Shown: in pieces, positions 15,826 through 25,232 of the stretch
Layout: the number at the start of each line of letters is the position of its first letter
Position numbering within the stretch: the first letter of the stretch is position 1
NCBI RefSeq assembly: GCF_004345325.1
Contig: NZ_SLVJ01000003.1
Coordinates: 1-64,000 of the forward strand
Reading direction: 5' to 3'
From: Acinetobacter calcoaceticus
Lineage (GTDB): Bacteria > Pseudomonadota > Gammaproteobacteria > Pseudomonadales > Moraxellaceae
DNA length: 64,000 nucleotides
The notes under the pieces: generated by a model
Seen by the model: only the letters and a program-made list of their open reading frames with translations
Databases searched by the model: none
What the model was told of the DNA's origin: nothing
Made by a program: the position numbers and the translations under genes

Positions 15826-18024
15826 TTAAGCTTGTGCTGCTTTGGCACGTGCTTGATGCAGTTTTTGATAGCTGTCGATCAGGCGTTGATGGCGATCAAG
15901 ACCTTCAAGTTTGCTGCTGGTCGGGGTGAGGCCATGGAATCGAACACTGCCATCGACTGAACCGAGTACCGCATCCAAACGCAGATCACCAAACATGCGA
16001 CGGAAATTGAATAGATAGTCTTCAAGTTCCAGTTCATCATCCAAGACCACTTCAAGTACCACGTTCATGCATTGATAGAACAGCCCACGATCAACGGTAT
16101 TGGTGTTGTACTGTAGGAAGGTTTCCACCAATTCTTTGGCATCTTCAAACTGTTGCAACGCCAGATGAATCAAAAGCTTGAGTTCAAGAATGGTTAACTG
16201 ACCCCATACGGTGTTGTCATCAAACTCGATCCCGATCAAGGTGTTGATATCGGTGTAATCATCCAGCTCGCTTTCTTCTAAGCGTTCAACCAAGGCTTCA
16301 AGTGCAGCATCATCTAAACTGTGTAGATTTAAAATATCGCTACGGAAGGATAGGGCTTGGTTGGTGTTGTCCCAGATCAGGTCTTCAACCAAATAAATCT
16401 CTGAATAATCAGGCACCAAGATACGACATGCAGTTGCACCGAGATGCTGATACACCGCCATATACACTTCTTTGCCCATCTCTTCAAGGATGCCGAACAG
16501 TGCAGCAGCCTCTTCGGCATTGGAATCTTCACCTTGACCAGAGAAGTCCCATTCTACAAATTCATATTCTGATTTGGCACTAAAGAAGCGCCATGACACC
16601 ACACCACTCGAATCAATAAAGTGTTCGACATAGTTGTTTGGCTCTGTCACGGCTTCGCTGCTAAAGGTCGGTTGTGGCAAGTCATTGAGACCTTCAAAGC
16701 TCCGCCCTTGTAGCAATTCAGTTAGGCTGCGTTCTAAAGCCACTTCAAAACGTGGATGCGCACCGAAAGAAGCAAATACACCGCCCGTGCGTGGGTTCAT
16801 CAAAGTCACACACATCACAGGGAATTGACCACCGAGGGAGGCATCTTTGACCAAGACCGGGAAGCCTTGTTCTTCAAGGGCTTGGATACCCGCCAAGATG
16901 CTTGGGTATTTGGCCAATACCTCCTGAGGAACATCGGGCAGGGCCATTTCACCTTGTAAGATTTCACGTTTTACCGCACGTTCAAAGATCTCAGACAAGC
17001 ACTGTACTTGCGCTTCAACCAAGGTGTTGCCTGCGCTCATGCCATTACTTAAAAATAAGTTTTCGATCAGGTTAGAAGGGAAATACACCACTTCTTTATC
17101 CGATTGACGCACATAAGGCAGTGAGCAAATACCACGTGCGGTGTTACCTGAGTTGGTGTCATACAAATGGGTACCGAGCAACTCATCATCTGGGTTGTAA
17201 ATCTCTAAGCAGTACTCATCGAGGATTTCCTTCGGCAATGCACCTTTAGGACCTGGTTGGAACCATTTCTCTTCTGGATAATGCACAAAGTCGGCATTGG
17301 CGATGTCCTCACCCCAGAATTGATCGTTATAAAAGAAGTTGCAGTTTAAGCGTTCGATAAACTCGCCCAGTGCCGAAGCCAAGGCGCTTTCTTTGGTTGA
17401 GCCTTTACCGTTGGTAAAACACATTGGCGAATGGGCATCACGAATATGCAGCGACCACACATTGGGAACGATATTGCGCCATGAGGCGATTTCGATCTTC
17501 ATGCCCAAATTGGCCAATATTTCAGACATATTGGCAATGGTTTGTTCCAGTGGTAAATCTTTACCCGCAATATAAGTACCTGCTTCAGATCCAGCATTGG
17601 GGATCAGCAGGGCTTGGGCATCGGCATCGAGATTTTCAACTTCTTCGATGATAAATTCAGGACCAGTTTGCACCACTTTTTTTACGGTACAGCGCTCGAT
17701 CGAGCGTAAAATCCCTTGGCGGTCTTTGTCAGAGATATCGGCTGGCAACTCAACTTGGATTTTAAAAATTTGTTTATAGCGGTTTTCTGGATCAACAATG
17801 TTATTTTGCGAAAGGCGGATATTGTCAGTGGGAATGTCTCGCGCTGCGCAATAGACCTTGACGAAGTAAGCTGCACACATCGCCGATGAAGCCAGAAAAT
17901 AGTCGAATGGACCCGGCGCTGATCCATCACCTTTGTAACGAATCGGTTGATCCGCGATTACGGTGAAGTCATCAAACTTGGCTTCAAGCCGAAGGTTGTC
18001 GAGAAAATTGACTTTGATTTCCAT
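15826..18024 (-). CDS. OsmC-YcaO fusion protein
   Basis: 732 residues. Residues about 1-150 are an OsmC/Ohr peroxidase domain with both reactive cysteines (SSAMCAAYF and IERCTVKKVV). Residues about 165-560 are a YcaO ATP-dependent domain; its ATP-binding motifs are seen in SALGEFIERL and LSEIFERAVKRE. The C-terminal part, about 590-732, is acidic and helical like the TPR-type tail of E. coli YcaO, and the PxPxP end of azoline-forming YcaOs is missing. E. coli YcaO is linked to RimO-dependent methylthiolation of ribosomal protein S12; no precursor peptide or RimO gene lies nearby. The fusion suggests coupling of sulfur or peroxide chemistry to backbone or amide activation. It is convergent with prpC and has its own promoter region. 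Confidence 0.88.
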   Translation of the reverse strand: MEIKVNFLDNLRLEAKFDDFTVIADQPIRYKGDGSAPGPFDYFLASSAMCAAYFVKVYCAARDIPTDNIRLSQNNIVDPENRYKQIFKIQVELPADISDKDRQGILRSIERCTVKKVVQTGPEFIIEEVENLDADAQALLIPNAGSEAGTYIAGKDLPLEQTIANMSEILANLGMKIEIASWRNIVPNVWSLHIRDAHSPMCFTNGKGSTKESALASALGEFIERLNCNFFYNDQFWGEDIANADFVHYPEEKWFQPGPKGALPKEILDEYCLEIYNPDDELLGTHLYDTNSGNTARGICSLPYVRQSDKEVVYFPSNLIENLFLSNGMSAGNTLVEAQVQCLSEIFERAVKREILQGEMALPDVPQEVLAKYPSILAGIQALEEQGFPVLVKDASLGGQFPVMCVTLMNPRTGGVFASFGAHPRFEVALERSLTELLQGRSFEGLNDLPQPTFSSEAVTEPNNYVEHFIDSSGVVSWRFFSAKSEYEFVEWDFSGQGEDSNAEEAAALFGILEEMGKEVYMAVYQHLGATACRILVPDYSEIYLVEDLIWDNTNQALSFRSDILNLHSLDDAALEALVERLEESELDDYTDINTLIGIEFDDNTVWGQLTILELKLLIHLALQQFEDAKELVETFLQYNTNTVDRGLFYQCMNVVLEVVLDDELELEDYLFNFRRMFGDLRLDAVLGSVDGSVRFHGLTPTSSKLEGLDRHQRLIDSYQKLHQARAKAAQA

Positions 18025-18549
18025 GCTGGCACCTAAGTATTCTTATATGCCATCAAGGACAAATAAGCGTGTAAATAAGGATATGTTATCCGCTACAGGG
18101 ATAAGTTTTGGGTAATACGCTGACCTAGCCCTGATTATCCGTGCTTTATGCTCAGGATGGATACAGCTAGGTGATCAGGGGGGATATTACAGAATATTGC
18201 TGTAGATTTGATGATTTTGTCCAACTTTCTTGGAGATTTCTTCAGTCTATCAAAAAAAATATTCAAACCAAGACCACTTTGCCTTTGTTAAGTTGGCTGA
18301 GTCTAAGTCATTGCAAACAATTGTTGATTCGATCTGGCCGAAGTTCGCATAAATCACGAATTTCAAACCAATTAATTATATATATCGTAATTTAGTTATG
18401 TATTGCATAATAAAAGTCTTTCAAGTAACATGGATTTCATCATCAAGTTCCATGTGCACAGCATGATTTTTTTACAGACGGCACAGGGCTTGTATTAGAA
18501 AACAATGTTTAAGAATTGCTGTTTAGGAAATTACATTTAGGGAAGTGAT
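18025..18549. other. Intergenic region between the divergent OsmC-YcaO and hpd genes
   Basis: No gene is supported. A small inverted repeat TTATCC-N7-GGATAA (18086-18104) lies 60-80 bases upstream of the OsmC-YcaO start and could be an operator. The rest is AT-rich and must hold the hpd promoter and perhaps an IclR site; GGAAGTG just before 18550 is the hpd ribosome site. Confidence 0.5.
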
Positions 18550-19605
18550 ATGGATATTTTAGACAACCCATTAGAACTGTGTGGATTTGCATTTATTGAA
18601 TTTGTCGCCACAACACATAGTTTGGACCCGATTTTTGCCAGTATGGGTTTTTCAAAAGTGGCCAAGCACAAATCCAAAGACACCTATCTATGGCGTCAGG
18701 GCAATATCAATCTGATCTTAAATTACCAACCTGATTCACAAGCATCGTTCTTTTATCAAGAGCATGGGCCTTCTGCTTGTGCGATGGGATTCAGAACCCG
18801 CGATGCGGCCAAAGCCTATAGCAAAGCACTCGAACTTGGCGCAGAACCGATGTATTCCAAAGTCGGTGCGATGGAGTTAAATATTCCCGCGATTAAAGGC
18901 ATCGGTGGCATGCCGATTTTCTTAATCGACCGTGATATTTATGAAAATGACTTTATCTTCTTAGACGGTGTAGAGCGTCATCCAGTGGGAGCCGGTTTAA
19001 ATGAAATCGACCATCTCACTCATAACGTCTACAAAGGCCGTATGGAATACTGGGCCAATTTCTATGAGCGCATCTTCAACTTTAAGGAGATTCGCTATTT
19101 CGATATTAAAGGTGAATACACTGGCCTAACTTCCAAAGCGTTGACTGCACCCGATGGTCTGATCCGTATTCCGTTAAATGAAGATTCAGACAAGGGCAAT
19201 GGTCAAATTGCAGAATTCCTCACGAACTTTAATGGTGAAGGTATTCAGCATATTGCCTTTATCTGTGATGACTTGGTTGGGACATGGGATAAGTTAAAAG
19301 CCCTCGGTCTGAAGTTTATGACCGCACCACCAGAAACATATTATGAAATGTTAGCAGAGCGCCTACCAGAACATGGTGAGCCGACCGATGAGCTGAAAAA
19401 GCGCGGTATTTTGCTCGATGGCAGTTGTAAAGACGGCCAGAAGAAACTGTTATTGCAAATCTTCTCGGAAAATATGCTTGGGCCTGTATTCTTTGAATTC
19501 ATCCAACGTAAAGACGATGATGGTTTTGGTGAAGGTAACTTCAAAGCACTGTTTGAATCCATCGAGCGTGACCAAATCCGCCGTGGCGTGCTCGAAACCA
19601 ACTAA
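18550..19605 (+). CDS. hpd: 4-hydroxyphenylpyruvate dioxygenase
   Basis: 351 residues, two VOC modules. Iron ligands are H155 ([10 protein letters not shown]), H234 (GIQHIAF) and E316 (FFEFIQR), matching the bacterial enzyme. It turns 4-hydroxyphenylpyruvate and oxygen into homogentisate and CO2 in tyrosine breakdown. A strong terminator follows and the IclR regulator gene converges on it. The maiA, fahA and aroP genes of the same pathway are within 5 kb. Confidence 0.95.
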   Translation: MDILDNPLELCGFAFIEFVATTHSLDPIFASMGFSKVAKHKSKDTYLWRQGNINLILNYQPDSQASFFYQEHGPSACAMGFRTRDAAKAYSKALELGAEPMYSKVGAMELNIPAIKGIGGMPIFLIDRDIYENDFIFLDGVERHPVGAGLNEIDHLTHNVYKGRMEYWANFYERIFNFKEIRYFDIKGEYTGLTSKALTAPDGLIRIPLNEDSDKGNGQIAEFLTNFNGEGIQHIAFICDDLVGTWDKLKALGLKFMTAPPETYYEMLAERLPEHGEPTDELKKRGILLDGSCKDGQKKLLLQIFSENMLGPVFFEFIQRKDDDGFGEGNFKALFESIERDQIRRGVLETN

Positions 19606-19644
19606 GTCACCCAGCAGTATGGGGCGTATTTATACGCTCTAATA

Positions 19645-19679
19645 AAAAAGCCAAGTCCGTGAAGACTTGGTTTTTTTTT
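19645..19679. terminator. Bidirectional rho-independent terminator behind hpd
   Basis: CCAAGTC (19651-19657) pairs with GACTTGG (19664-19670), followed by nine Ts; the A-run before the stem gives a T-run for the minus strand, where the IclR gene ends. Confidence 0.9.
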
Positions 19680-19823
19680 GCCAGCACGCTGAAGTGCAAT
19701 AAGAAAAAATCTCTTAAAATCAAAATACAACTTGATATGCAACGCGCCTTCTTTTTTTTAAAAGGTGAGCAGCACTGCTGCGCGAGGGCAGAATTCTTCA
19801 GTATTTGCTTGCCACCAACCCAC

Positions 19824-20612
19824 TCAACTGGCGATACGATGACGGATAAATTGATTTATCGCAGCGACTTCTTGTTTAAATTGTGCCAATTTTTCACTGC
19901 CTTGTTGCAGAGGGAAGTAAATTTCGCTATCGAGTGCCACGATGCAAAATTCAATCATGCCTTGAGCATTAAAGATCGGTAATCCCACCGCGTTAATACC
20001 GACCAATAGATCACCTTGAACCACCGCCATTTCTTGTTGCAGGATCTGCGCTTTGAGCGCTTGGAAGTCTGCCCAAGTATTGGGATTAATGTTGTAGTGT
20101 TCGCGTTTGGCTTTGTCCCACTCGATCTGCATCAATGGTTGCACCACAGTCTCGGGGAGGTAAGAGGCAAACAGTCGCCCCGCAGCAGAGTTGACCAGAG
20201 GCATAATTGAGCCGACTTTGGTCACGATTGAGATCGGTCGGTTGGATTCGATTGACTGCACCACCAATGGGCCTTGGGGTGACCATTTACTGATTTGAAT
20301 CCCGCAACCGATTTTACTCTGTAGCGCATAAATGAGGTGTTGCACCAACTGCAGTACGTCAGTGTGTTGAATACAATTCAAGCCAAGTCGCCACGCTTGA
20401 TCCCCCAAAGCATACTGACCACCTTCGAGTTGCTTGGCATAGTCCATACGGATCAGGCTGACCAAATAGCGATGCACTTTGGCAGGATGCATATCCAATT
20501 TGCTGGATAAATCCTTGAGGATGATCGGGGCATTATGCTCGACCAAACTGTTGAGCACCGCTAAACCAACTTCGAGTGACTGAACCCCACCAGATAATTT
20601 CTCTTTATTCAT
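19824..20612 (-). CDS. IclR-family transcriptional regulator of the tyrosine/homogentisate genes
   Basis: About 262 residues: an N-terminal winged helix (GLAVLNSLVEHNAPIILKDLSSKL... recognition helix around HPAKVHRYLVSL) and a C-terminal IclR ligand-binding domain (SAAGRLFASYLPE). ATG 20612 has AAAGG upstream and gives the usual IclR length; the longer frame to 20666 lacks a ribosome site. Its place between hpd and the VOC-maiA-fahA operon suggests it is the local regulator, comparable to HmgR of Pseudomonas, with homogentisate or a related acid as effector. The effector is an inference. Confidence 0.87.
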   Translation of the reverse strand: MNKEKLSGGVQSLEVGLAVLNSLVEHNAPIILKDLSSKLDMHPAKVHRYLVSLIRMDYAKQLEGGQYALGDQAWRLGLNCIQHTDVLQLVQHLIYALQSKIGCGIQISKWSPQGPLVVQSIESNRPISIVTKVGSIMPLVNSAAGRLFASYLPETVVQPLMQIEWDKAKREHYNINPNTWADFQALKAQILQQEMAVVQGDLLVGINAVGLPIFNAQGMIEFCIVALDSEIYFPLQQGSEKLAQFKQEVAAINQFIRHRIAS

Positions 20613-20843
20613 TTCGATACCTTTAGGGTTAAGCATAGCCGCGCATTTTGGGTAAAAATAGATCAAGGTCTGTTGAACATTCTGGGATAAATGTTGGATA
20701 GACCTTTTTCAGTTTAGCGTATTTTTCACATGATGCATCAGTATCACATCAATGGCTTGGTTTTTTCAATGACTTTGATTTTTCAACGACTTGGCTTTTT
20801 AAGGCCTGTGCATGAGCATCATCGATCTGTACAGGCCATAAGC

Positions 20844-21395
20844 TTATTGTGCCAATTCTTCGGCATGGAGAAATTGAGTATGCGAGGGGGCACGCTTGGT
20901 TCGTGACCACTCCTCTAACATCTCGACTTTCATCTCTGCGGTAATACGGGAAATTTTCTCTGCCGCATGCACATCGTTATAGGCCAATTCCAAGCGGTGT
21001 CCATTGGGATCAAAGAAATAAATCGAATGGAAAATACCGTGATTGGTTACGCCAAGGACTTTGACATCATGTGCTTCGAGATGCTGTTTGGCTGCCAATA
21101 AAGCATCGCGGTCTTCAACCTCAAAGGCGATATGTTGTACCCATTGCGGGGTGTTTTCATCGCGGCCCATGTCAGGTTGCGTCGGCAATTCAAAAAAGGC
21201 CAATACATTACCCTGACCGGCATCAAGAAATAAATGCATATAGGGATCAAAGGCTTTGGTTGAAGGTACATGATCTTCAGCAAAGGCCAAGATGAAGTCC
21301 ATGTTGAGCATTTTCTTATACCAAGCCACGGTTTCTTTGGCGTCTTTACAACGGTAAGCAACATGGTGAATTTTTTTAATCGCGAATGTCATCAT
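20844..21395 (-). CDS. VOC-superfamily metalloprotein in the homogentisate operon
   Basis: A 183-residue single VOC unit (two beta-alpha-beta-beta-beta modules). Four likely metal ligands of the glyoxalase I pattern are present: H10/H11 (IHHVAYR), E69 (AFFELP), H88 (WVQHIAFEV) and E136 (HRLELAYND). The C-terminal 35 residues are helical and charged. The start overlaps the maiA stop (TAATG), so it is translated as the last gene of fahA-maiA-VOC. The family includes glyoxalases, isomerases and extradiol dioxygenases. In this operon it stands where the ring-cleaving homogentisate dioxygenase would be expected, so a role on homogentisate or maleylacetoacetate is plausible but unproven. Confidence 0.85.
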   Translation of the reverse strand: MMTFAIKKIHHVAYRCKDAKETVAWYKKMLNMDFILAFAEDHVPSTKAFDPYMHLFLDAGQGNVLAFFELPTQPDMGRDENTPQWVQHIAFEVEDRDALLAAKQHLEAHDVKVLGVTNHGIFHSIYFFDPNGHRLELAYNDVHAAEKISRITAEMKVEMLEEWSRTKRAPSHTQFLHAEELAQ

Positions 21396-22045
21396 TAAAC
21401 TCCTTTTAGTGACGATTCTGAGTCGGGTTGCTGTTCTGGTGCAGCGTTATGAAATGCAGCTAAGCTGAGGCAGTGTTGGTTAATGGATTGGATCTTTGGA
21501 AATGCGCTGAGATCGATATTGAAACGCAGGGCGTTATAGACCTGTGGGATCAAACAGCAGTCGGCAAAACTGGCTGTGGAACCAAAGCAGAAGCGACCAT
21601 CCGAATCCTTGAGTTGCAGTTCTAAACTCTCGAAGCCCTTCACGATCCAATGTGCATACCAATCGCTTTTCTGTTGCTCGCTGATGCTGAGCTGATGTTT
21701 AAGATACTTGAGTACACGGAGGTTATTGAGTGGGTGAAGATCACAAGCAATCGACTGTGAAAATGCACGAATCTTGGCACGTAATGCCAGTTCTTTAGGG
21801 AGTAACGGCGTTTGCGGATAACGCTCCTCCAAATACTCCAAAATACTCAAAGATTGGGTCAAGACCAGATCCGCATCAATCAAGGTCGGTAGCAACTGGC
21901 TCGGATTGAGCTGTTGATACAAGGCCGCATGTTGTTCATTCTTGACCAGATGCACTGGATGAATGGCATAATCAAGCTGCTTTAGGTTGAGCGCAATCCG
22001 CACTCTATAGGCTGCGGAGCTACGATAATAACTATATAGCTTCAT
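21395..22045 (-). CDS. maiA: Maleylacetoacetate isomerase (zeta-class glutathione transferase)
   Basis: 216 residues. The N-terminal thioredoxin-like domain carries the zeta-class signature SSAAYRVRIALNLK, and the C-terminal helical domain has FSQSIACDLHPLNNLRVL. It isomerises maleylacetoacetate to fumarylacetoacetate with glutathione. ATG 22045 has AAGGGG five bases upstream; the GTG at 22051 is not needed. It overlaps or abuts fahA upstream (stop at 22048) and the VOC gene downstream, giving a tightly coupled operon. Confidence 0.93.
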   Translation of the reverse strand: MKLYSYYRSSAAYRVRIALNLKQLDYAIHPVHLVKNEQHAALYQQLNPSQLLPTLIDADLVLTQSLSILEYLEERYPQTPLLPKELALRAKIRAFSQSIACDLHPLNNLRVLKYLKHQLSISEQQKSDWYAHWIVKGFESLELQLKDSDGRFCFGSTASFADCCLIPQVYNALRFNIDLSAFPKIQSINQHCLSLAAFHNAAPEQQPDSESSLKGV

Positions 22046-22047
22046 GC

Positions 22048-23379
22048 TCACCCCTTGGCGCTAAAGTCAAAAGCCAAGGCGGGTAAAATGGTGTTGCTGA
22101 CTTCGCCAAAGCCGACTCGAATACCGTCTTTCTCACAAAAGCCTTTCATAATCACGCTATCGCCATCTTGTACGAAACCACGGGACTGACCTTGGCTGAG
22201 TTGTAAGGGTTTACTGTTGTTCCAGGTCAGTTCTAAGAGGCTGCCATAGGCATCTTCTGTCGCACCTGAAATGGTGCCTGAACCCATTAAATCGCCGACC
22301 TGTACATTACAACCTGAAACCGTGTGATGGGTCAGTTGTTGGGCCATGGACCAATACATATATTTAAAGTTGGTTTGGCAGATCACATCGGCCTGCTCAG
22401 CCTGTGGCGTTTTTAGTTCTACGCTGAGCTGGATGTCATAGCTGACGGTGGTCTGAGTTTGGCTTTCTTGCAGATAGGCAAGTGGGGCAGGTGACTGTTC
22501 TGGTCCTTGTACTTTAAAGGGCTCTAAAGCTTGCATGGTCACCACCCATGGAGAGATGGCACTGGCAAAGGTCTTGGCATTAAAAGGACCAAGTGGTACA
22601 TATTCCCATTGTTGAATATCACGTGCAGACCAATCGTTGAGCAGCACCATGCCAAAGATATGCTCGGCGGCATCTTCGATCGCAATCGGTTGACCCAGTT
22701 GAGTCGCTGTACCCACCACAAATGCAGTTTCCAATTCAAAGTCGAGTTTAGCTGAGGCGGCAAAGACTGGACGCTCTTGATCTGGCGCTTTAATTTGTCC
22801 AGATGGGCGTGTCACATCGGTGCCACTGACGATCACTGAGCTGGCGCGGCCGTTATAGCCTACAGGCAACTCACTCCAGTTCGCCAATAAGGCATTTTTC
22901 GGGTCTCTAAACATACAGCCGACATTGGTGGCATGTTCTTTAGAGGAATAAAAATCGGTATAGCCAGGCACGTGTAGGGGCAGGTGTAACTGCACTTCAG
23001 CGATTTTGAAAAAACAGCTTTGGCGTAATGCTGCATTCTCTTGCAGGGTTGGATTGTCTGCACAGAGTAGGTTTTGCAGGCTGCTACGAAGCTTTTCCCA
23101 ATTGGCTTTACCTGATGCGATAAAGGGATTGAGGCTGGCTTGATTAAATAGGCTCTGGCTGTTCTGAGTTGGGGAATTTTGATTATCGTGCTGTGCTAAT
23201 GGCTCAAGTTGAATCAGGCCATGCTGTTCTAAGATCGATAGATCGAGGACCCATTCACCGATGGCGACACCGACACGTCGTGCGCCATTGATGCTGTCAC
23301 TGAAAATACCATAGGGTAAATTATGCATGGTGAAATCGCAGTCTGGCGCAATATCAATAAAAGTGTTGAGCTGTTTCAT
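22048..23379 (-). CDS. fahA: Fumarylacetoacetase
   Basis: 443 residues, two-domain fumarylacetoacetate hydrolase. Typical segments: YTDFYSSKEHATNVGCMFR (metal and substrate region), FELETAFVVG (acidic metal ligands), NDWSARDIQQWEYVPLGPF, and GDLMGSGTISG. It hydrolyses fumarylacetoacetate to fumarate and acetoacetate, the last step of tyrosine catabolism. It is the first gene of the minus-strand operon and is divergent from aroP. Confidence 0.94.
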   Translation of the reverse strand: MKQLNTFIDIAPDCDFTMHNLPYGIFSDSINGARRVGVAIGEWVLDLSILEQHGLIQLEPLAQHDNQNSPTQNSQSLFNQASLNPFIASGKANWEKLRSSLQNLLCADNPTLQENAALRQSCFFKIAEVQLHLPLHVPGYTDFYSSKEHATNVGCMFRDPKNALLANWSELPVGYNGRASSVIVSGTDVTRPSGQIKAPDQERPVFAASAKLDFELETAFVVGTATQLGQPIAIEDAAEHIFGMVLLNDWSARDIQQWEYVPLGPFNAKTFASAISPWVVTMQALEPFKVQGPEQSPAPLAYLQESQTQTTVSYDIQLSVELKTPQAEQADVICQTNFKYMYWSMAQQLTHHTVSGCNVQVGDLMGSGTISGATEDAYGSLLELTWNNSKPLQLSQGQSRGFVQDGDSVIMKGFCEKDGIRVGFGEVSNTILPALAFDFSAKG

Positions 23380-23712
23380 TTCTACATTCCTTGTCTACAC
23401 GTTGAACTGGATTTACTTGCTTACCTGAACGGTCGTGACGTATTTAACTGTTTAAACTATTGAAAATAAATGCATCTTTGCTTTGGTTTGCGCTTGTATT
23501 CAGTATGCTACGCAGCAATTTTGACCAGCATTTTAGATATATCATACTGAAATTATAAAATTACTCAATACATAACTCAATTACACAATTCATAATTTTA
23601 CTTTGTTGCTCAAATCGATTATTTTTCTGCATTGATCTAGAATTTGCGAATTGGTTTATGTTATACGTAAATCTATGGATAAGAATTACGATATAGGGAA
23701 AAGGATGATCGT
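23380..23712. other. Divergent promoter region fahA / aroP
   Basis: No gene is supported. An 8-bp inverted pair TCAGTATG (23500-23507) and CATACTGA (23543-23550) lies in the middle of the gap and might bind the IclR regulator. The aroP side ends in AAAAGGA as ribosome site. Confidence 0.5.
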
Positions 23713-25095
23713 ATGTCAAAACAAAAGCAAGGCAACCTGCAACATAGCCTGAGTAATCGGCACATTCAGTTGATTGCACTCGGTGGAACCATTGGGACTG
23801 GGTTATTTTTAGGTATTTCACAATCCATAAAATTGGCCGGCCCCTCAGTGATTTTGGGCTATGCGATTGCGGGTCTAATCGCTTATCTGATGATGCGTCA
23901 ATTGGGTGAGATGGTGGTGCAAGAACCCGTGAGTGGTTCATTTAGCCATTTTGCCAATAAATATTGGGGCCCCTTTGCGGGCTTTATGTCGGGTTGGAAC
24001 TATTGGGTACTCAACATCTTGGTGTGTATGGCCGAACTCAGTGCGATCGGTTTATATATTCAATATTGGTGGCCAGAAATTCCACTATGGGCTTCAGCGT
24101 TGGGCTTCTTTGTTTTAATTAACGGGATCAACTTACTCCACGTCAAACTGTTTGGTGAGATGGAGTTTTGGTTTTCGATTATTAAAATATTGGCCATCGT
24201 GGCGATGATTGGCTTCGGTTCATATCTACTGGCGACCGGTACGGCAGGTCCACAAGCCGGCTTTAGTAACTTATGGGCATTGGGTGGTTTCTTCCCGTTT
24301 GGGGTGGAAGGTTTGATCATGGCGATTGCGGTGATTATCTTTGCCTTTGGTGGGATCGAATTATTTGGTATTACCGCAGCAGAAGCGCGTGATCCAGAAA
24401 AGACTTTACCTAAAGCGGTCAATCAAATTATCTACCGCATTTTGATTTTTTATATCGCCACCTTAGTGATTTTATTGGCCTTGTTTCCATGGAATCAAAT
24501 GGTTGAAGGCGGAAGTCCTTTTGTAATGGTATTTGCATCATTGGATAACCAAGCGGTTGCGACCATTTTAAACTTTGTTATTTTGACTTCAGCAGTATCG
24601 GTCTATAACGGCACCAGTTATTGCAGTAGTCGAATGTTGTTTGGTCTGGCACAGCAGGGCAATGCACCGAAATTTTTAAAACATGTTAACAAACGCGGTA
24701 TTCCGACTTATGCAGTATTGGTATCGGCTGCGGTGACGGTATTGTGTGTGCTATTAAACTACCTGTTACCTGAAGGTGCTTTTGGCTTATTGATGATGTT
24801 GGTGGTGTCGGCCATCGTGATTAACTGGGTGATGATTTCTTGGATTCATTTAAAGTTTCGTAAAGCCATGCGTCAGCAGGGTCAGGTGATTAAGTTCGCT
24901 AGCTTTGCTTATCCAATCACCAACTATATCTGTATCGGGTTTATGTTGGCGATCTTGGTGGTGATGGCGCTTACACCAGATATGCGTATCGCCGTGATGA
25001 TGATTCCTGCTTGGATTATCGTGCTGATGGTGGTCTATCAGTTAAAACGCAGTAAGGCGAAAGCCGTCATTTCACCGAGCATCATAAAAACCTAA
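23713..25095 (+). CDS. aroP: Aromatic amino acid permease (AroP/ProY type)
   Basis: 460 residues with about twelve hydrophobic helices of the APC/AAT family: the N-terminal HIQLIALGGTIGTGLFLG and the GFMSGWNYWV segment are diagnostic of the AroP/PheP/ProY group. It most likely imports tyrosine or phenylalanine by proton symport, feeding hpd and fahA next door. Exact specificity (aromatic versus proline/histidine) cannot be settled from sequence. A very strong terminator follows. Confidence 0.82.
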   Translation: MSKQKQGNLQHSLSNRHIQLIALGGTIGTGLFLGISQSIKLAGPSVILGYAIAGLIAYLMMRQLGEMVVQEPVSGSFSHFANKYWGPFAGFMSGWNYWVLNILVCMAELSAIGLYIQYWWPEIPLWASALGFFVLINGINLLHVKLFGEMEFWFSIIKILAIVAMIGFGSYLLATGTAGPQAGFSNLWALGGFFPFGVEGLIMAIAVIIFAFGGIELFGITAAEARDPEKTLPKAVNQIIYRILIFYIATLVILLALFPWNQMVEGGSPFVMVFASLDNQAVATILNFVILTSAVSVYNGTSYCSSRMLFGLAQQGNAPKFLKHVNKRGIPTYAVLVSAAVTVLCVLLNYLLPEGAFGLLMMLVVSAIVINWVMISWIHLKFRKAMRQQGQVIKFASFAYPITNYICIGFMLAILVVMALTPDMRIAVMMIPAWIIVLMVVYQLKRSKAKAVISPSIIKT

Positions 25096-25160
25096 GTTGA
25101 TACAGATATTGCTGAACACGCGAAACCTGTTCAGCAAAAGCCTGAGCTAAAATGAATGAA

Positions 25161-25197
25161 ACCCGATAAGTTGGACTCAACTTATCGGGTTTTTTTA
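25161..25197. terminator. Strong rho-independent terminator behind aroP
   Basis: A perfect 12-bp stem, ACCCGATAAGTT (25161-25172) with AACTTATCGGGT (25179-25190), a 6-base loop, then a T-run. It also stands 36 bases beyond the end of the convergent fimbrial operon. Confidence 0.93.
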
Positions 25198-25232
25198 GAT
25201 CATTTAGATCAAAAGAGAACGATTGTAGGTGA

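Noticed and set aside
18171..18395. Open frame of 74 codons in the gap before hpd
   Set aside because: No ribosome site, unusual composition, and no recognisable domain; it lies in a promoter region.
23561..23941. Minus-strand frame of 126 codons overlapping aroP
   Set aside because: It covers the N-terminal coding part of aroP and the promoter gap; no ribosome site or domain.
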